Of a stretch of DNA of 64,000 nucleotides, positions 48,401-59,331 are shown in pieces (position 1 is the first letter of the stretch; every line of letters begins with the position of its first letter). A model generated the notes under the pieces. That model was not told the origin of the DNA. It searched no databases and saw only the letters and a list, made by a program, of their open reading frames with translations. Origin of the DNA: Echiichthys vipera (taxonomy: Eukaryota > Chordata > Actinopteri > Perciformes > Trachinidae); assembly GCA_963691815.1 (NCBI GenBank), contig OY829648.1:20864193-20928192 (forward strand), given 5' to 3'. The position numbers and the translations under genes were made by a program.

Positions 48401-51400
48401 TCAACAACTGAAATCTGTTACTAGTCGGCACACAGCTGAAAGGTTTAGTCATTTCCATTGACTCTTTGGGCCGAGCTGATGTTTGTTTATCTGGAAATTC
48501 TGTAAACGAAAATAATTTCCCCCTGGGATTATTAAAGTATTTCTAAATTCTGTGTCACCATTGCACTACTGAAAAACTGACACAAAGTTTTAGTGTTTTC
48601 ATATTATAAATCATCACTGGCTCATTTGTAGAAACTACTTGTGTAAGACATAGGCATGGAAATGTTAGGATTATTTTATGTAAAGATAGATAGATAACTT
48701 TATTTATCCCCGAGGGGAAATTAGGTCATCGTAGCAGCAGTACAATACAATCAGAAATGCAAAATATAAAATACAATAAGAGTACAGTATCGCAAATTTA
48801 AAACACTATATTACAATATACTATGTGGATTTTAAGGTGCAAGATGAAGAGAGAAAGGTGCATTTTTTATTACAGTGGTAGGATTTAAGTAATAAGTCAC
48901 TTGTATGATGAGAGTGTATCTTTAAATACATGACTGTGAGTCTGGATTATGATACACTTTGATGTTATTGTCCTACAGCCAAGTGGAGTGTTGGGACAAG
49001 TAGGGTAACTACTTTTCATTCCCCATACAAGTACCTAGGAAAAGTAATAGATCGTAATTTGAATGTAATCCACATATTTGTACTGTAGAAATTACGTCTG
49101 GAGCAAAGAAGGAAATCAGGTGACGTAGTATAAGAGCGCCAAAATCTGCGTATGGTCGGGATGGTGGATGGGTCCCAAAACATAGGACTTTCACTCTGGG
49201 GACTGGTGTTCTTATCATAGAAGGACTAAGTCAGATCTTATCCAAGTCGTTTTGTTACCTAAACTTAACCGCCATGGTCAAAGTTTCACATATCCTATGA
49301 ACCCGCTTTCGGTGTGCCACCCCAAGATTTTCAGTTGCCCCATCTGACCACCCCTATGAAACATTTAACTCCCCCCCCAATAAATCTCTTGTGGGCCGTC
49401 TTCAGCTGTGGGCCCCTCAAATCTTGATTACTTTGCATCCCTATGCTACTGCACGAGGCGGCTGTCTCACAAGCCACAAATCCGTTAAGGGTGTGCTCCT
49501 TCCAACATTTGCTGAGTCACATTATCTCCTTTCTCTATGTGTAAACAATCACACTGTACCATCAAAACAACAGGCAGACACTGCTGTGTAAACCCCTGAC
49601 AGAGTTGGACGAGCTCCAGCCTGATTGGCTGCAGCCTGAAATCCTTCCCCTTTGTTCTTGGCGTCCCTCCAGTACTTTCCTTCATGTCTTGCAACCCCTT
49701 CAGGCACAGTCTGGTACATTCCAGAAAAGAAAAACACACAAGAGGGAGCGAAGAGCAAAAGGCGGGTACAAAAGCAACACATGCTGCCAGAGTACAGTGG
49801 AGAGTTTAGAGGAAGTGACTCTGCTGAGGGGACGTGGAGAGGAGGGACAATCCTGTAAGAGGATCAGGTTTCAGCAGGCAATGAGGTCATTCCACTGGTT
49901 GATGTTAGTGGGGCAGATAGTTACATCATGTTGGTCTATTAAGATTTATATTAACATGTTTTATATTGTGTTTTAAGCTTGAATGAAGGAGGGAAAGTTG
50001 AAATAATATATTCTAGCTGTGAATATCGACAGTGATGCAATGTGACTATTTACTCAAGTGCTATAGGCCCACTTAAGTACAATTTAGAGGTACTTATACT
50101 TTACTTGACCACTTCCATTTTATATTACTTTATACTCTTGCTCCAATGAATTTAAGATGGAAATATTGTTCTTTTTATGTTGATATATACAAGTATTATT
50201 AACAAATAAAATCTGGTGCATTAGATAGACACGAAGCAGTATGTGACGTAACCGGCTGCAACATTACAAGAATCAATTCTTTATCTTGACATGTATCCAT
50301 TATAATCCAACAATGGGTCGTTCTGCATCATGGGTACTTTTAGTTTTGGCACTTTCAGTACATTTTGCTGCCATTTCTTTTGTACATCTACTCAAGTAGA
50401 ATTTGAATTCTGTAACTTTATTGTTACAGAGTATTATTTAGTATATACATTGTTGTATTGGTACTTGTACTGAAATAAAAGATCTGAGTATTTTTCTGCC
50501 TTAGATGACAGACAGATAATTAGTGATGAAAAGTAACTAACTACATTTACACATTTATTTCAGTATTTATACTTTTCTTTTACTACATTTTGGAGGGATT
50601 TACTGTATTTTTTAATTTTACTGTATTTATCTGACAGCTGTAGTTACTGGTTACTTTTCAGATTCTGATTTTAAATAAATATATGTTGGATAAAGCCACA
50701 CAGCAATATATAGATTTAGCTTTATATAGAACTTGAAATGCTGCTAACGTGTTAATGTGTCAGTTATGGGTCATACATACTACAAGTGTTTCCAACATTG
50801 ATCCTTGTCACGTTATAACTATTAAATAACCATATTCATCTTCACTGTCATGGAAATTCTCTGCTGATGTAAATGAAAAAACTTTAGCAACATGGGTTTG
50901 CTCAGAATCATTAACTCAACTCAGAGATGTATAAATGTTTGTATTCTCTCTGAAGGTTGTTGGTATTCAACTATATAGCTCTCTGAAAGAAGCTATTGTC
51001 AATAATGAGTATTTTTTTGACATCGTGAAATCTTGAATGCAGGGCTCTTACTTGAAATGGTCAATTATTTTTATTATTTGGATCACAATACTTCACGTCA
51101 GTCCCCCTGCAGGGACAAAACGTACTTGTTTTATTGTCACAAGATGTAGACTCCTGCAATCATAACTTGTAATTGTGGTTAGATATGGGTGTTTCTTGTG
51201 TGCAAGATTGCTGCTCATTATTTACACAATCCAAACCATTATAACTGATAACTGCTTCCAAACTGGACCAACAATGTTGTTCTCAAGGCTATTCATGCAG
51301 GGCCGGCTCATTCAAAACAAAAGCTCTGTGTATTCATCACAGTGCAGTCTGGCCTGCTTCTTGCATAACCAGCTTAATAAAATCATTAACCCGAATCAGG

Positions 51401-51779
51401 TCTATAAAGGACCCACTTCTCTGCTTCATGACAATAACAGGGACATTGGGCAGATTGCATAAGGGCTACAACATTAAACTGTGGGATTACACTTGTTTCC
51501 TCACTACAGACAGTTTTCGGTGTCTGATGCCACCCAGTGGACAGTTTTACATTTAGTCTTTTGAACATGTGCTGCCATGTGAGGTTCAAGTCTCGTGTGA
51601 CCTTCAGCGTACAAGAGTATCTGCAACAAACACCTGCAGGTTTGACATCTGAGAACCTGCCTGAGGCCCAAAGTGTGCAGTGACACAGACTTGATAATGT
51701 CTGAGTCACCAGCAGGCCATTACTGTATAATCACTCCAGTTATAAATGTGTCTCTTATATAAATGCTACAGAGACACAC
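45481..51779. other. Intergenic between mknk2 and mob3a (6.3 kb), repeat-rich
   Basis: No gene recognised. Dispersed AGTAAAAGTAC-type repeats lie at about 45493-45680, 46915-47110, 50050-50160, 50320-50500 and 50520-50680. A LINE-tail fragment lies at 48688-48800. A TA run is at 45768-45780. The longest frames (47340-47693, 49605-49976, 51386-51709) carry no recognisable domains. Confidence 0.6.
48688..48800 (-). mobile_element. LINE 3' end fragment
   Basis: (GATA)n followed by ACTTTATTTATCCCCGAGGG and GAAATTAGG is the reverse complement of a common fish LINE 3' end with a microsatellite tail. The same core appears at 62965-63010 as AACTTTATATGTCCCTGAGG then GGCAATTAGG. Only the 3' part is present. 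Confidence 0.65.
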
Positions 51780-52370
51780 ATTTATTTAAATGTCGGAAAT
51801 GGTCTTGAAAATAGAAAAAAATACTCTCAGAAACAGGGGAAAAATGTATTTTTCTCATTGTAACATTTGTACATAATACTTTCTCTGCCTGAAAAAAATT
51901 ACTAAATTACTGCATTGATTGTTCAGATAAAGTGATACTACAAACTGTTTTACAGAGAGGACAATAGATTAAGTTAAGTCATAGCCCAGAACCTTTAGCT
52001 TCAGGTAGGAAAACCAATCAGTGTTAATTTAAATAGTAACAGAGTAGAGAATCATTTTAATGTAACAGATGTACAGTAATACATCCTACTACTTTGAGAT
52101 CATTTTAGACAGACGGAAAGCATCCTGGAATGACTGAGATTCAAATAAAATAGAAAAAGAAAACATCAACACAAACATACACCTCTTAATACTGTGCTCT
52201 GATAAAATGTTTGAAAACTTTTTTAAAAACAGAACTCCTCATATGACAAGATTACAGTACTTAAATATAAAAATAGACTCTTTTTTGAATTTGTTTGTTC
52301 TTTTAGTTCTGCAGTCTTATAGATGGACGGATGTGTTCGTCCGGTGTGTCAACAGGTCGGCGATGCTCCC
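51780..52370 (-). other. mob3a: Probable mob3a 3' UTR
   Basis: Non-coding sequence directly after the mob3a stop codon. A reverse-strand AATAAA-type hexamer lies at about 51780-51785. The end is inferred. Confidence 0.45.
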
Positions 52371-52400
52371 TCAGTGACACATCCGAGAGGTCATCTCTTT
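52371..52400 (-). other. mob3a: mob3a terminal coding mini-exon (30 nt)
   Basis: CTGCAG acceptor, then KEMTSRMCH and TGA. It matches the conserved MOB3 C-terminus and joins in phase 0 to ELEPL. It is too short to appear as an open reading frame. Confidence 0.93.
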
Positions 52401-53242
52401 CTGCAGACACAATGCACGCAGAACACGGAGTTAGAGCAGTGAAGGAAATACTCTACACACTACAAGCTGCTGGATGCATGAAAAGCAGATTAAAAAAAAA
52501 GGTCAACACATCTGCACACTAATCTCCATTGCTAACATCCATTTTATTGTCTAAGCTTTTGGTCACACAGGCTTTTGTTACAGCATGAGACCTACACAGA
52601 ACACTTCGTCTCTCGTGGGGGGAGGGGTCATCAACCATCTATCACAGAGTCTGTTTGGGAAAGTGCAGAAATTCAGGACTGATTGTCTTTAAGTGAACCT
52701 TATTGAAAAATGTTTAATGTTACTAAATCTGAGTCCTACAGGGTCACAAGTACAGTGTTTTTTTAGATGAGTTTGAAGTCTTAAAACAGTAAAATGGTCT
52801 CATGTTGAAAAGCACAAGTACTTACTGTACTTGTATTAACAATCACTAAGTACAGGACACAGTTTGCGCACTATTTAGTATCTATTAGGCTTGCAAGAAA
52901 TTAGGAAAATATGCGATTTATAGATTATGTTCTTGATATGGCGATAACAATATTATTTGCAAAAAATATTGGTTTAACCAATACACTAGTGTATCTATTC
53001 AGTTCTGTCTTTCTGCTGCTTTCAGTATACTGCTACAATTTGCCTGTTGAATTAAAGAAAAATGGAATTATTTCAAACATTATTATAAAAGGCACCATTA
53101 GAAAAAAAGACATTTTTCTACTGATATTCTTTCAACTAACTCTCTTTTGCGTTGTTTATTGCGCAGGTTGAGATTGTGCTATCGATTTTAAAAACCTATT
53201 TTTTATTGTGTAGCCCTATCTCATCAGGTGTGTGTGTGTGTG

Positions 53243-53277
<35 letters not shown>

Positions 53278-55868
53278 GCATAAATGTCATCTGATAAGTA
53301 ACAAGGTATTGTAATAAGAAATGCCTAACATTTGTTGTGGTGCTGACAAGTTTATTTGTTTATTTATTTGTCAACTGTTAAATGTACATCTAACTATAAT
53401 AGCATGGTACCAATTCTATTTCAGTTTAGTCATTTTATGTGATTTTGAATACTGGTATTTATTCTACCGTTCCAGATTTAAGCTAATCTTATCCACATTT
53501 CTAATTCAGGAAAACGTCTCCTCCAAATAATGACAACACTGAATAAACTTAGTAAGACTGGATGCAATATATGCATGTATACAACTAGTTTATAGTTGAG
53601 TGTCTGAAATTCCATTATTTCACAACATAATCTCATCAACTTTTGTATTCAGCTCCATGTTGGATCCTAAAACTCCTCTTTGACTCACCAGAGGCTCCAG
53701 CTCTTTGTGATCCGTGAGGTTGAACTCAGTGACAAAGTAATAGAAATGCTTGTAGCAAGTATTGACATGAGCCTCGGCCCCCATCTGGCTCACGCGGTCG
53801 AAGTGGTGGATGTAGACGTGGACGAACACGCGGAACAGACGAGACAAAATCTTCTTAGCCACCTGCATGAAGGTCTTAGGGAAGGGAGTACCTGCAAGTC
53901 AGACAGATGGAGACGGGAGAACACCAGTCAATCCAGGGTGACCTTTTGCCATTTGTTTTCACAGACAGGAACACATTTGAAATAGTGGTGTATTAACCTC
54001 AAGGGTTACTGAATTTCAATGTGTTTGTTTATCCTCTGGAGTCCTTCAGGTTGGATACCAGCATGTTAAAGGACCCAAACAGTTTCACTTCATACATGAA
54101 TAGAAAATCAACAGGACTCGGTCTGGAGGATAAGCCTCTGTTCTCACCGAGTGTTTAATTTATGAATGTCGTTTTGCTTTGACTAATTCAATAATATTTC
54201 AGGAATCTGTTTCAGAGGGCACACGTCAGAGGTCGTTTCTATTTAAAGCTTCTTGTACATTTTGGGACCCATTTTTAAATCCATTGCTTGGATGTTTCTG
54301 TGATTAATCAGATGCCGACAGCACAGGACACGTATACATGCAGAGCTACAGGCTGAGATAATAAGAAACCGAGAATACCACAGCAGCAGGAGATTAACTG
54401 CTAGAGTTAGCAATGGGCACAACGCTGTGGGTAATCTAATAAATGTGGCCTCGCAGATTTAATCTAAAACATTTAAACAATAACTTCAGTTGAAATGCCT
54501 TTGCTCTGAAGAATTTTATCTGTATCTCATCTCATTTAATTTCAGCTTCCCATTGTATTCATTACATATTAATCACTTAAGTGGCTATTGTTTTGGTCTT
54601 TGGTGTGACCAAAGCCATCATGATTAGTTCACTGTAAGAAAGATTAATCATTTAATGAGTAAAAGATACCAAATATGAGCGTGTAACACCAGCAGTTCCC
54701 AACTTTTTTGTCTTGCAGACCCTTAAAAAACTGTTTCTGTTGCATTATTAAATAACTCAGTATTCTACAAGACCAAGAGAAAACATTTAAGGGAAATGTG
54801 AAAAAATAGGTTCTTCTCTGCTTTTCTCTTTTGTTCATCATCTTGTGAACCCCATTGTTGGGTCCGACACCCAGGTTGGGAACCACTGGGTTACAGCATC
54901 TCAACTGTGAGAATCTGAATCGTTATTACCACTGGGGGTTTGACTGTTGTGTGGGAGAGGCACCAAGCATTATATCTGACCAGATAATCAATTGAAATTG
55001 CATAACAGACAAAGGAAGAAATCGATGGTCACTGCCCTGAGTCTGTGGACATTGTCTCTGAATGGGTGGTGGCCTGGTTTGCACACAAGCAGAGTTCACT
55101 ACCTGTCTCAGAGATATGAACCAACCTCCTGAGCTCCTTTACAGTAGGATTTTTGGATGCTAAAATACTGTTTCACGGGGCGGCCAGTGGTTAGAGCAGT
55201 TGCCCTTTGTAAGGAGGCTTAAGGTCCTCGAAGCAGCGGCCACGGGTTTCGACTCTGACCTGCAGCTCTTTGCTGCATGTCTCTCCCCCTCTCACCCCAT
55301 TTCCTGTCTGTCCTATATAATAAAATGCCTGAAAACTGCCAAAAAAAATCTTCAAAATACTGTTTCACACACAAAGTCTGTGACCTGATTCTGGATTTTA
55401 GCATGGAGAGTTTAAGAAACCAACCATCTGTAGCTAATGTCAACACTTACCGACATTGGTGGGGAAGATGTTCTCATTGTTGATTTGTACCTCAATCCAA
55501 TCCATGAGCAGACTCATGTATTTCGGGGCCGACAGTGCCGTCGGCTTCTTGTACTTGTGCTCATCCTGCCAGCGGTACTCGTACTTGGGCCCACCAGACA
55601 TGACGGGGCAGGTTTGATCGGTGCAGGAGTCGCTGATGGTGCCATAGATGAGGTTGATGCGGTTGAAGAAGTCGACCACGTGGACGGCCACCCAGTCATT
55701 GAGATCCTCGCCGTGAGGCAGTTGCACGGCCTGCTTCAGGTCCAGTCCTGCGTTTAGAGACGCCTGGGCCTTCTTGTGCAGGTCAAACCGCTGCGTCCCG
55801 GGCTCAAACTTGCGCTTGGGCCGGAATGTCCTGTCTTTGTTGAAGACTTGTTTCAGCGCCATGGACAT
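52371..55868 (-). CDS. mob3a: MOB kinase activator 3A
   Basis: MOB-family adaptor for NDR/LATS or MST-type kinases. CDS exons: 55868-55451, 53891-53689, 52400-52371, giving 216 aa (human 217 aa by recall). The protein opens MSMALKQVFNKDRTFRPKRK. It has the zinc site C82 and C87 (SCTDQTCPVMSGG) plus H164 and H169 (VFVHVYIHHFD), and ends KEMTSRMCH, all typical of MOB3. The choice of 3A over 3B/3C rests on NAGLDL, EDLNDW, DEHK and NVGTPFPK and on the neighbouring mknk2. The last exon is only 30 nt, after a 1.3-kb intron. Reading through the preceding donor (GTGAGT) would give a different tail ending DEIML, which is intron, not the true end. An out-of-frame ATG lies just upstream of the start. 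Confidence 0.95.
52401..53688. other. mob3a intron 2
   Basis: 1.3-kb intron with a TG/TA microsatellite at 53227-53277. The plus-strand frame 52911-53171 is hydrophobic and AT-rich, with no recognisable family. Confidence 0.65.
53227..53277 (+). repeat. (TG)n(TA)n compound microsatellite
   Basis: A TG run followed by a TA run, about 50 bp. Confidence 0.93.
54690..54888. mobile_element. hAT-like MITE in mob3a intron 1
   Basis: The left end CAGCAGTTCCCAACTTTTTT and the right end, on the reverse strand, CAGTGGTTCCCAACCTGGGT are inverted. These are the ends of a very common fish non-autonomous hAT family. The flanking 8-mers (TGTAACAC, GGTTACAG) agree at only 5 of 8 positions, so the insertion is old. 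Confidence 0.7.
55177..55353 (+). mobile_element. tRNA-derived SINE with perfect 15-bp target duplication
   Basis: Begins GGGGCGGCCAGTGGTTAGAG (box A-like), with a box B-like GGGTTTCGACTC and then CTTTGCTGCATGTCTCTCCC, ending in ATAATAAAATGCC and an A-run. AAAATACTGTTTCAC flanks it perfectly at 55162-55176 and 55354-55368. It sits in mob3a intron 1 about 100 bp from the exon donor. Another member of the family is at about 62390-62540 in the opposite orientation. Confidence 0.92.
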
Positions 55869-55923
55869 AGTTGCATATGGTGGTACCAGGTGATTTGTCT
55901 CAATGCTTCTGGTGAATAATTTA
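55869..55923 (-). other. mob3a: mob3a 5' UTR part of exon 2
   Basis: A TTTCTACAG acceptor precedes the UTR at 55923. An upstream ATG (CCATATGCAACT) overlaps the main start out of frame, and the second in-frame Met (TCCATGG) has the better Kozak context. Start use may therefore be leaky. Confidence 0.6.
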
Positions 55924-56572
55924 CTGTAGAAATGAAGGCAGTCAAAAGATCATGTAAACACCCAGTGCAGAGTTTTTGTTATAGACGCAGTATTGTTATT
56001 TGTTTGGACTCATGCGTATGATTAAAGGAGGGCTGAGAAATAAAGAAGGGAGGGGGACCGACTTAGATTAAAGGATGCACATTTACACTAAAGAGCATAC
56101 ATTATGTCGAGCGGGATTCTAGGGCATTACATTTTTCTAAATATTAATATATGGTAGTAACTAACTAATAAACACAACTGTCTATCAACATTTCCCAGAG
56201 TCCACAACCTAAACAAAAGCATTAAATCCTGACAATTAAGAGGTCATTTCTGGTGTCCAAGCTTTAAAAGGGACTTAAATGTTTAAAAGATTATTAATAA
56301 TATTTCTGTTGATTTACTAATCAATGAATGCAGTAACCTTTTCATCTCTAAAACACAACAATAGCATCTGTGTCCCAGTTTTTGCATTGTCTTGGGCCTA
56401 AAAGTATTAACACCTTACATACGTTTTTAGGAAAAATGTGAATCTTGGATTAATAATCTTGAGAAGTGGCATATAAAACTGAGGTCATGTCAAGATTAAA
56501 CTGTACATGATATATGGTACAAGAACATAAATAAATGTCCCCAGTCAGTCAAGACAGACAGAGTTTGTCGAC

Positions 56573-56787
56573 GTTCCTGCCTGTTAAAAGTAAGGTTTTC
56601 GTTGTCACTGTCTGCACAAGATTGGTAGATAAATACTGTAATTATTATTATTATTATGGAGGAATAGTCGGGTCTTTTAAATCATAAATATGTCATGGAG
56701 TGTGGTCTAGACCTACTCTATATGTAAAGTGTCTTGAGATAACTTTTGTTATGATTTGGCACTAAAAAATAAAATTAAATTGAAGTG
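56573..56787 (+). mobile_element. Retroposon tail, same family as the DIRS insert
   Basis: Begins GACGTTCCTGCCTGTTAAAA and ends GAGATAACTTTTGTTATGAT, TTGGCACTAAAAAATAAAAT, TAAATTGAAG, closely matching the insert at 4556-4727. An extra ATT-type microsatellite (about 56639-56656) interrupts the middle. It lies in the mob3a 5' intron. Confidence 0.75.
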
Positions 56788-57421
56788 TGAGAGCCAATGA
56801 TTATGACTGAATGCATGAAAGTTTACTTTAATATAAATATATATATCTACAATTCAACTGTGAGAAAAGTGAGAAGGTTAAATTAATTAATGGCAACCTG
56901 AATTCACCGAAACACCTCAAGTGGACAAGTCTCAACATCAAAGATGAAACATCATGAGTCATTTCCTATTTCAGGGACTATTTATTCCGCCGTGAAACCA
57001 AGAATCTGCGGAATGACAATAAAACCAAGTAAAACCGTCTGTAACCACTATGACGGGGTATAAATGTGTATTTATGCCTCCATCTAAACACCGGCGCCCC
57101 CATCTTCATAATAATGCGCCTTTATTTGGTCCCCAGCATACTTAAAGGGATAAAAGCCCAGAGATTAAACAGCAGGGCACATGACGACTGTACGAAGTTT
57201 ATTTGTGACGTGACTCACGTTAGCTAAACTCGGGTCGGACTTGTTGCTTCACCACAGCTAAAACACACACACACACACACAAGACACGACAAACCCACGT
57301 TATTCACACTTAATTCACATCGTGTCTTAAATAAAAACCGTGTAAAAACGCCCGTTATCTCAGACAGACGATCAAACGGTGACGAAATCGCGACAGTTGA
57401 AAGCTACTTTCCCGAACTTAC

Positions 57422-57520
57422 TTGTTCCGCCTTCCTGTTCCGTCAGTTTCCTTCTTCGTTTTAAGCGATAATTATCTAATAACCGATGGATAGCTTTAGG
57501 TCCACAGCATGGGCAGACTA
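57422..57520 (-). promoter_or_regulatory. mob3a: mob3a non-coding exon 1 and promoter region
   Basis: A splice donor (GGAACAA before GTAAGTTC) lies at 57422. The sequence around it is less AT-rich than its flanks and contains CpGs, including GTGACGTGAC and TCACGTTAGC just downstream. The transcription start and exon extent are inferred. Confidence 0.5.
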
Positions 57521-59264
57521 CATTATGGATACATGGTGCGATACATGTTGTATAATTACTGTTAATTCAATAAACATGTCACTATAATAAAGAAACTAAC
57601 GTCTGACTCCTCCCTGCGAAACGAAAAGTGCACCAGCGTCGATTTAGAGCCGTTGGCAGTGACTTCCGGGCGAAACCTTCAAAATAATGTACCCTATGAT
57701 CAATGTAATGTAAAGCAACATTTATACAGCTATTATTTGTAAGCACCAAATTGGAAATAAGTAAAACATGAGCAAGCACAATTGTGTTAAAAACAACTAC
57801 TTCATTGATTGTATTTCCCTAAAATCATATCTTGGGCTTGCTGAATCAGTGACTTATTTTAAACCACCTCTTAAAACACATTTTCATAGACTTGCAAACA
57901 CTTTACAGCCCCTCTGATGAGTGTTGTCACCCTGACAACTAACATCAATCACAATTTAGTTTGTTACTAGTCACAAGACCACGGCAAACAGCTCAATGTC
58001 CTCTCTTATTTTTCTTCTGTGAAAACTCGACACTATTATTTTGAAGGCTAATCCATAAACTTCCTGTGTCGCGTGCCCTTCAGTTGTTGCCTGGCAGCTT
58101 AAAGTACTTCCTTTGATACGGTAACATTAGTCATTATAAACCACAATAAATCATGTTTAAGTTACTGACAGGAGCAACACAGGAGATATCTGCTTTAGAC
58201 CCGTTTAGATTAATCAATATTAATATGTATTTAAACATATAATGCCCCTTTTATTTATACTGATTATTTATTTACTTATTAGACCAACTCTACAAAAACA
58301 TCATACATTGATATATTTCTCCATAATTTAAAGAAACCGTGCCAATATTTGTATTAAAGCCACTTTTGGGAGACAATTAATAAAGGTAAGACTGCATAGA
58401 ATTAGTGGATTAACTGATTCATATCGATTCATTTATTTGAGTCATTTTTTAAAGGAACATAATTCAAAATTCTCTGGTCGCAGCGTCTCAAATGTGAATA
58501 TTTTCTGCTTTCTTTACACTTTTAAAGTAATCTAAATGTACTAACTAAAAACGAAATATCTTTGGGTTGTGGACTAAACTCTTGGGAAAAAGTGATCAAC
58601 ATTTTCTACTATTGTCTGACATTTGGAAACAGATGTAGTGCTCTGCACATGTAAAAAAAAGCATATTTGTAGGATGTTATTCCCTTTATTTCTATGCAAC
58701 ATGCTTAAAAAATGTACAGATTGTTATGTTGCTCTGGTAGTATCTATTTACATTTCAGCCTTTGAACCATGTTGGCCAGTTCATCTGTCAGCATGGGTCC
58801 AGACCATAAACTGTATAATGATTAATATATCATCATTTATACAGTCTATGGTCCAGACCTTATTCAGCTCACTCCCAGCAAATGGATGGGTCAGAAATAA
58901 GAATTTTACTATTATTCTGCATGGTATTTTCATAAAGATAACAGTTTATTTGGCATTTTAAAAAACAATAAAGTACTCTTAGGGGGTGCCAGATACTGTG
59001 AAAAATCCACTTGTTCATGTACCATATACAACCATTATATGCCAAAATACCTGAATATAAAATTAGTTTGTTCATCAATGCAAAGACGTCAACACTCAAC
59101 ATTCAAACCACGACAGATCGACAGACAGACATCCTCCTTATATTGCCAACAGACAGAAGAACAATTTATAAATGCACATTAATGTCACTGAGGCCTGTTT
59201 AGCTGTATTGATACTGTAGTCGAAGCTGGTCAGTGTGCACCGTTCATAAAAAGCTCTTTGTTTT
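57521..59264. other. Intergenic between mob3a and zap70
   Basis: About 1.7 kb of AT-rich sequence with no recognised gene. It holds the inverted repeat at 58798-58857. Frames at 58623-58961 and 58869-59102 lack recognisable domains. Confidence 0.6.
58798..58857. repeat. Imperfect hairpin, 23-bp arms
   Basis: GGTCCAGACCATAAACTGTATAA-type arms lie on each side of a short AT-rich loop, with three mismatches between arms. The ACCATAGACTGTATAA word is frequent in fish repeats, so this is more likely a MITE remnant than an RNA gene. Confidence 0.65.
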
Positions 59265-59331
59265 GGTTGTTTAATGGCCAGTTGAAAGGGTGCTTTGTGC
59301 AGCACAGGGACAGAATGTGCCTTGTTTCTGT
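59265..59331 (-). other. zap70: Probable short zap70 3' UTR
   Basis: The first polyadenylation-like hexamer on the minus strand after the stop is ATTAAA at 59270-59275. The end is inferred and a longer UTR is possible. Confidence 0.35.

Noticed and set aside
52911..53171. Hydrophobic 86-aa plus-strand frame considered as a membrane protein
   Set aside because: AT-rich intron sequence gives hydrophobic translations by chance; there is no homology.
53620..53688. C-terminal extension of mob3a ending in DEIML
   Set aside because: It follows a consensus GTGAGT donor; the conserved MOB3 end KEMTSRMCH lies in a separate exon at 52371-52400.
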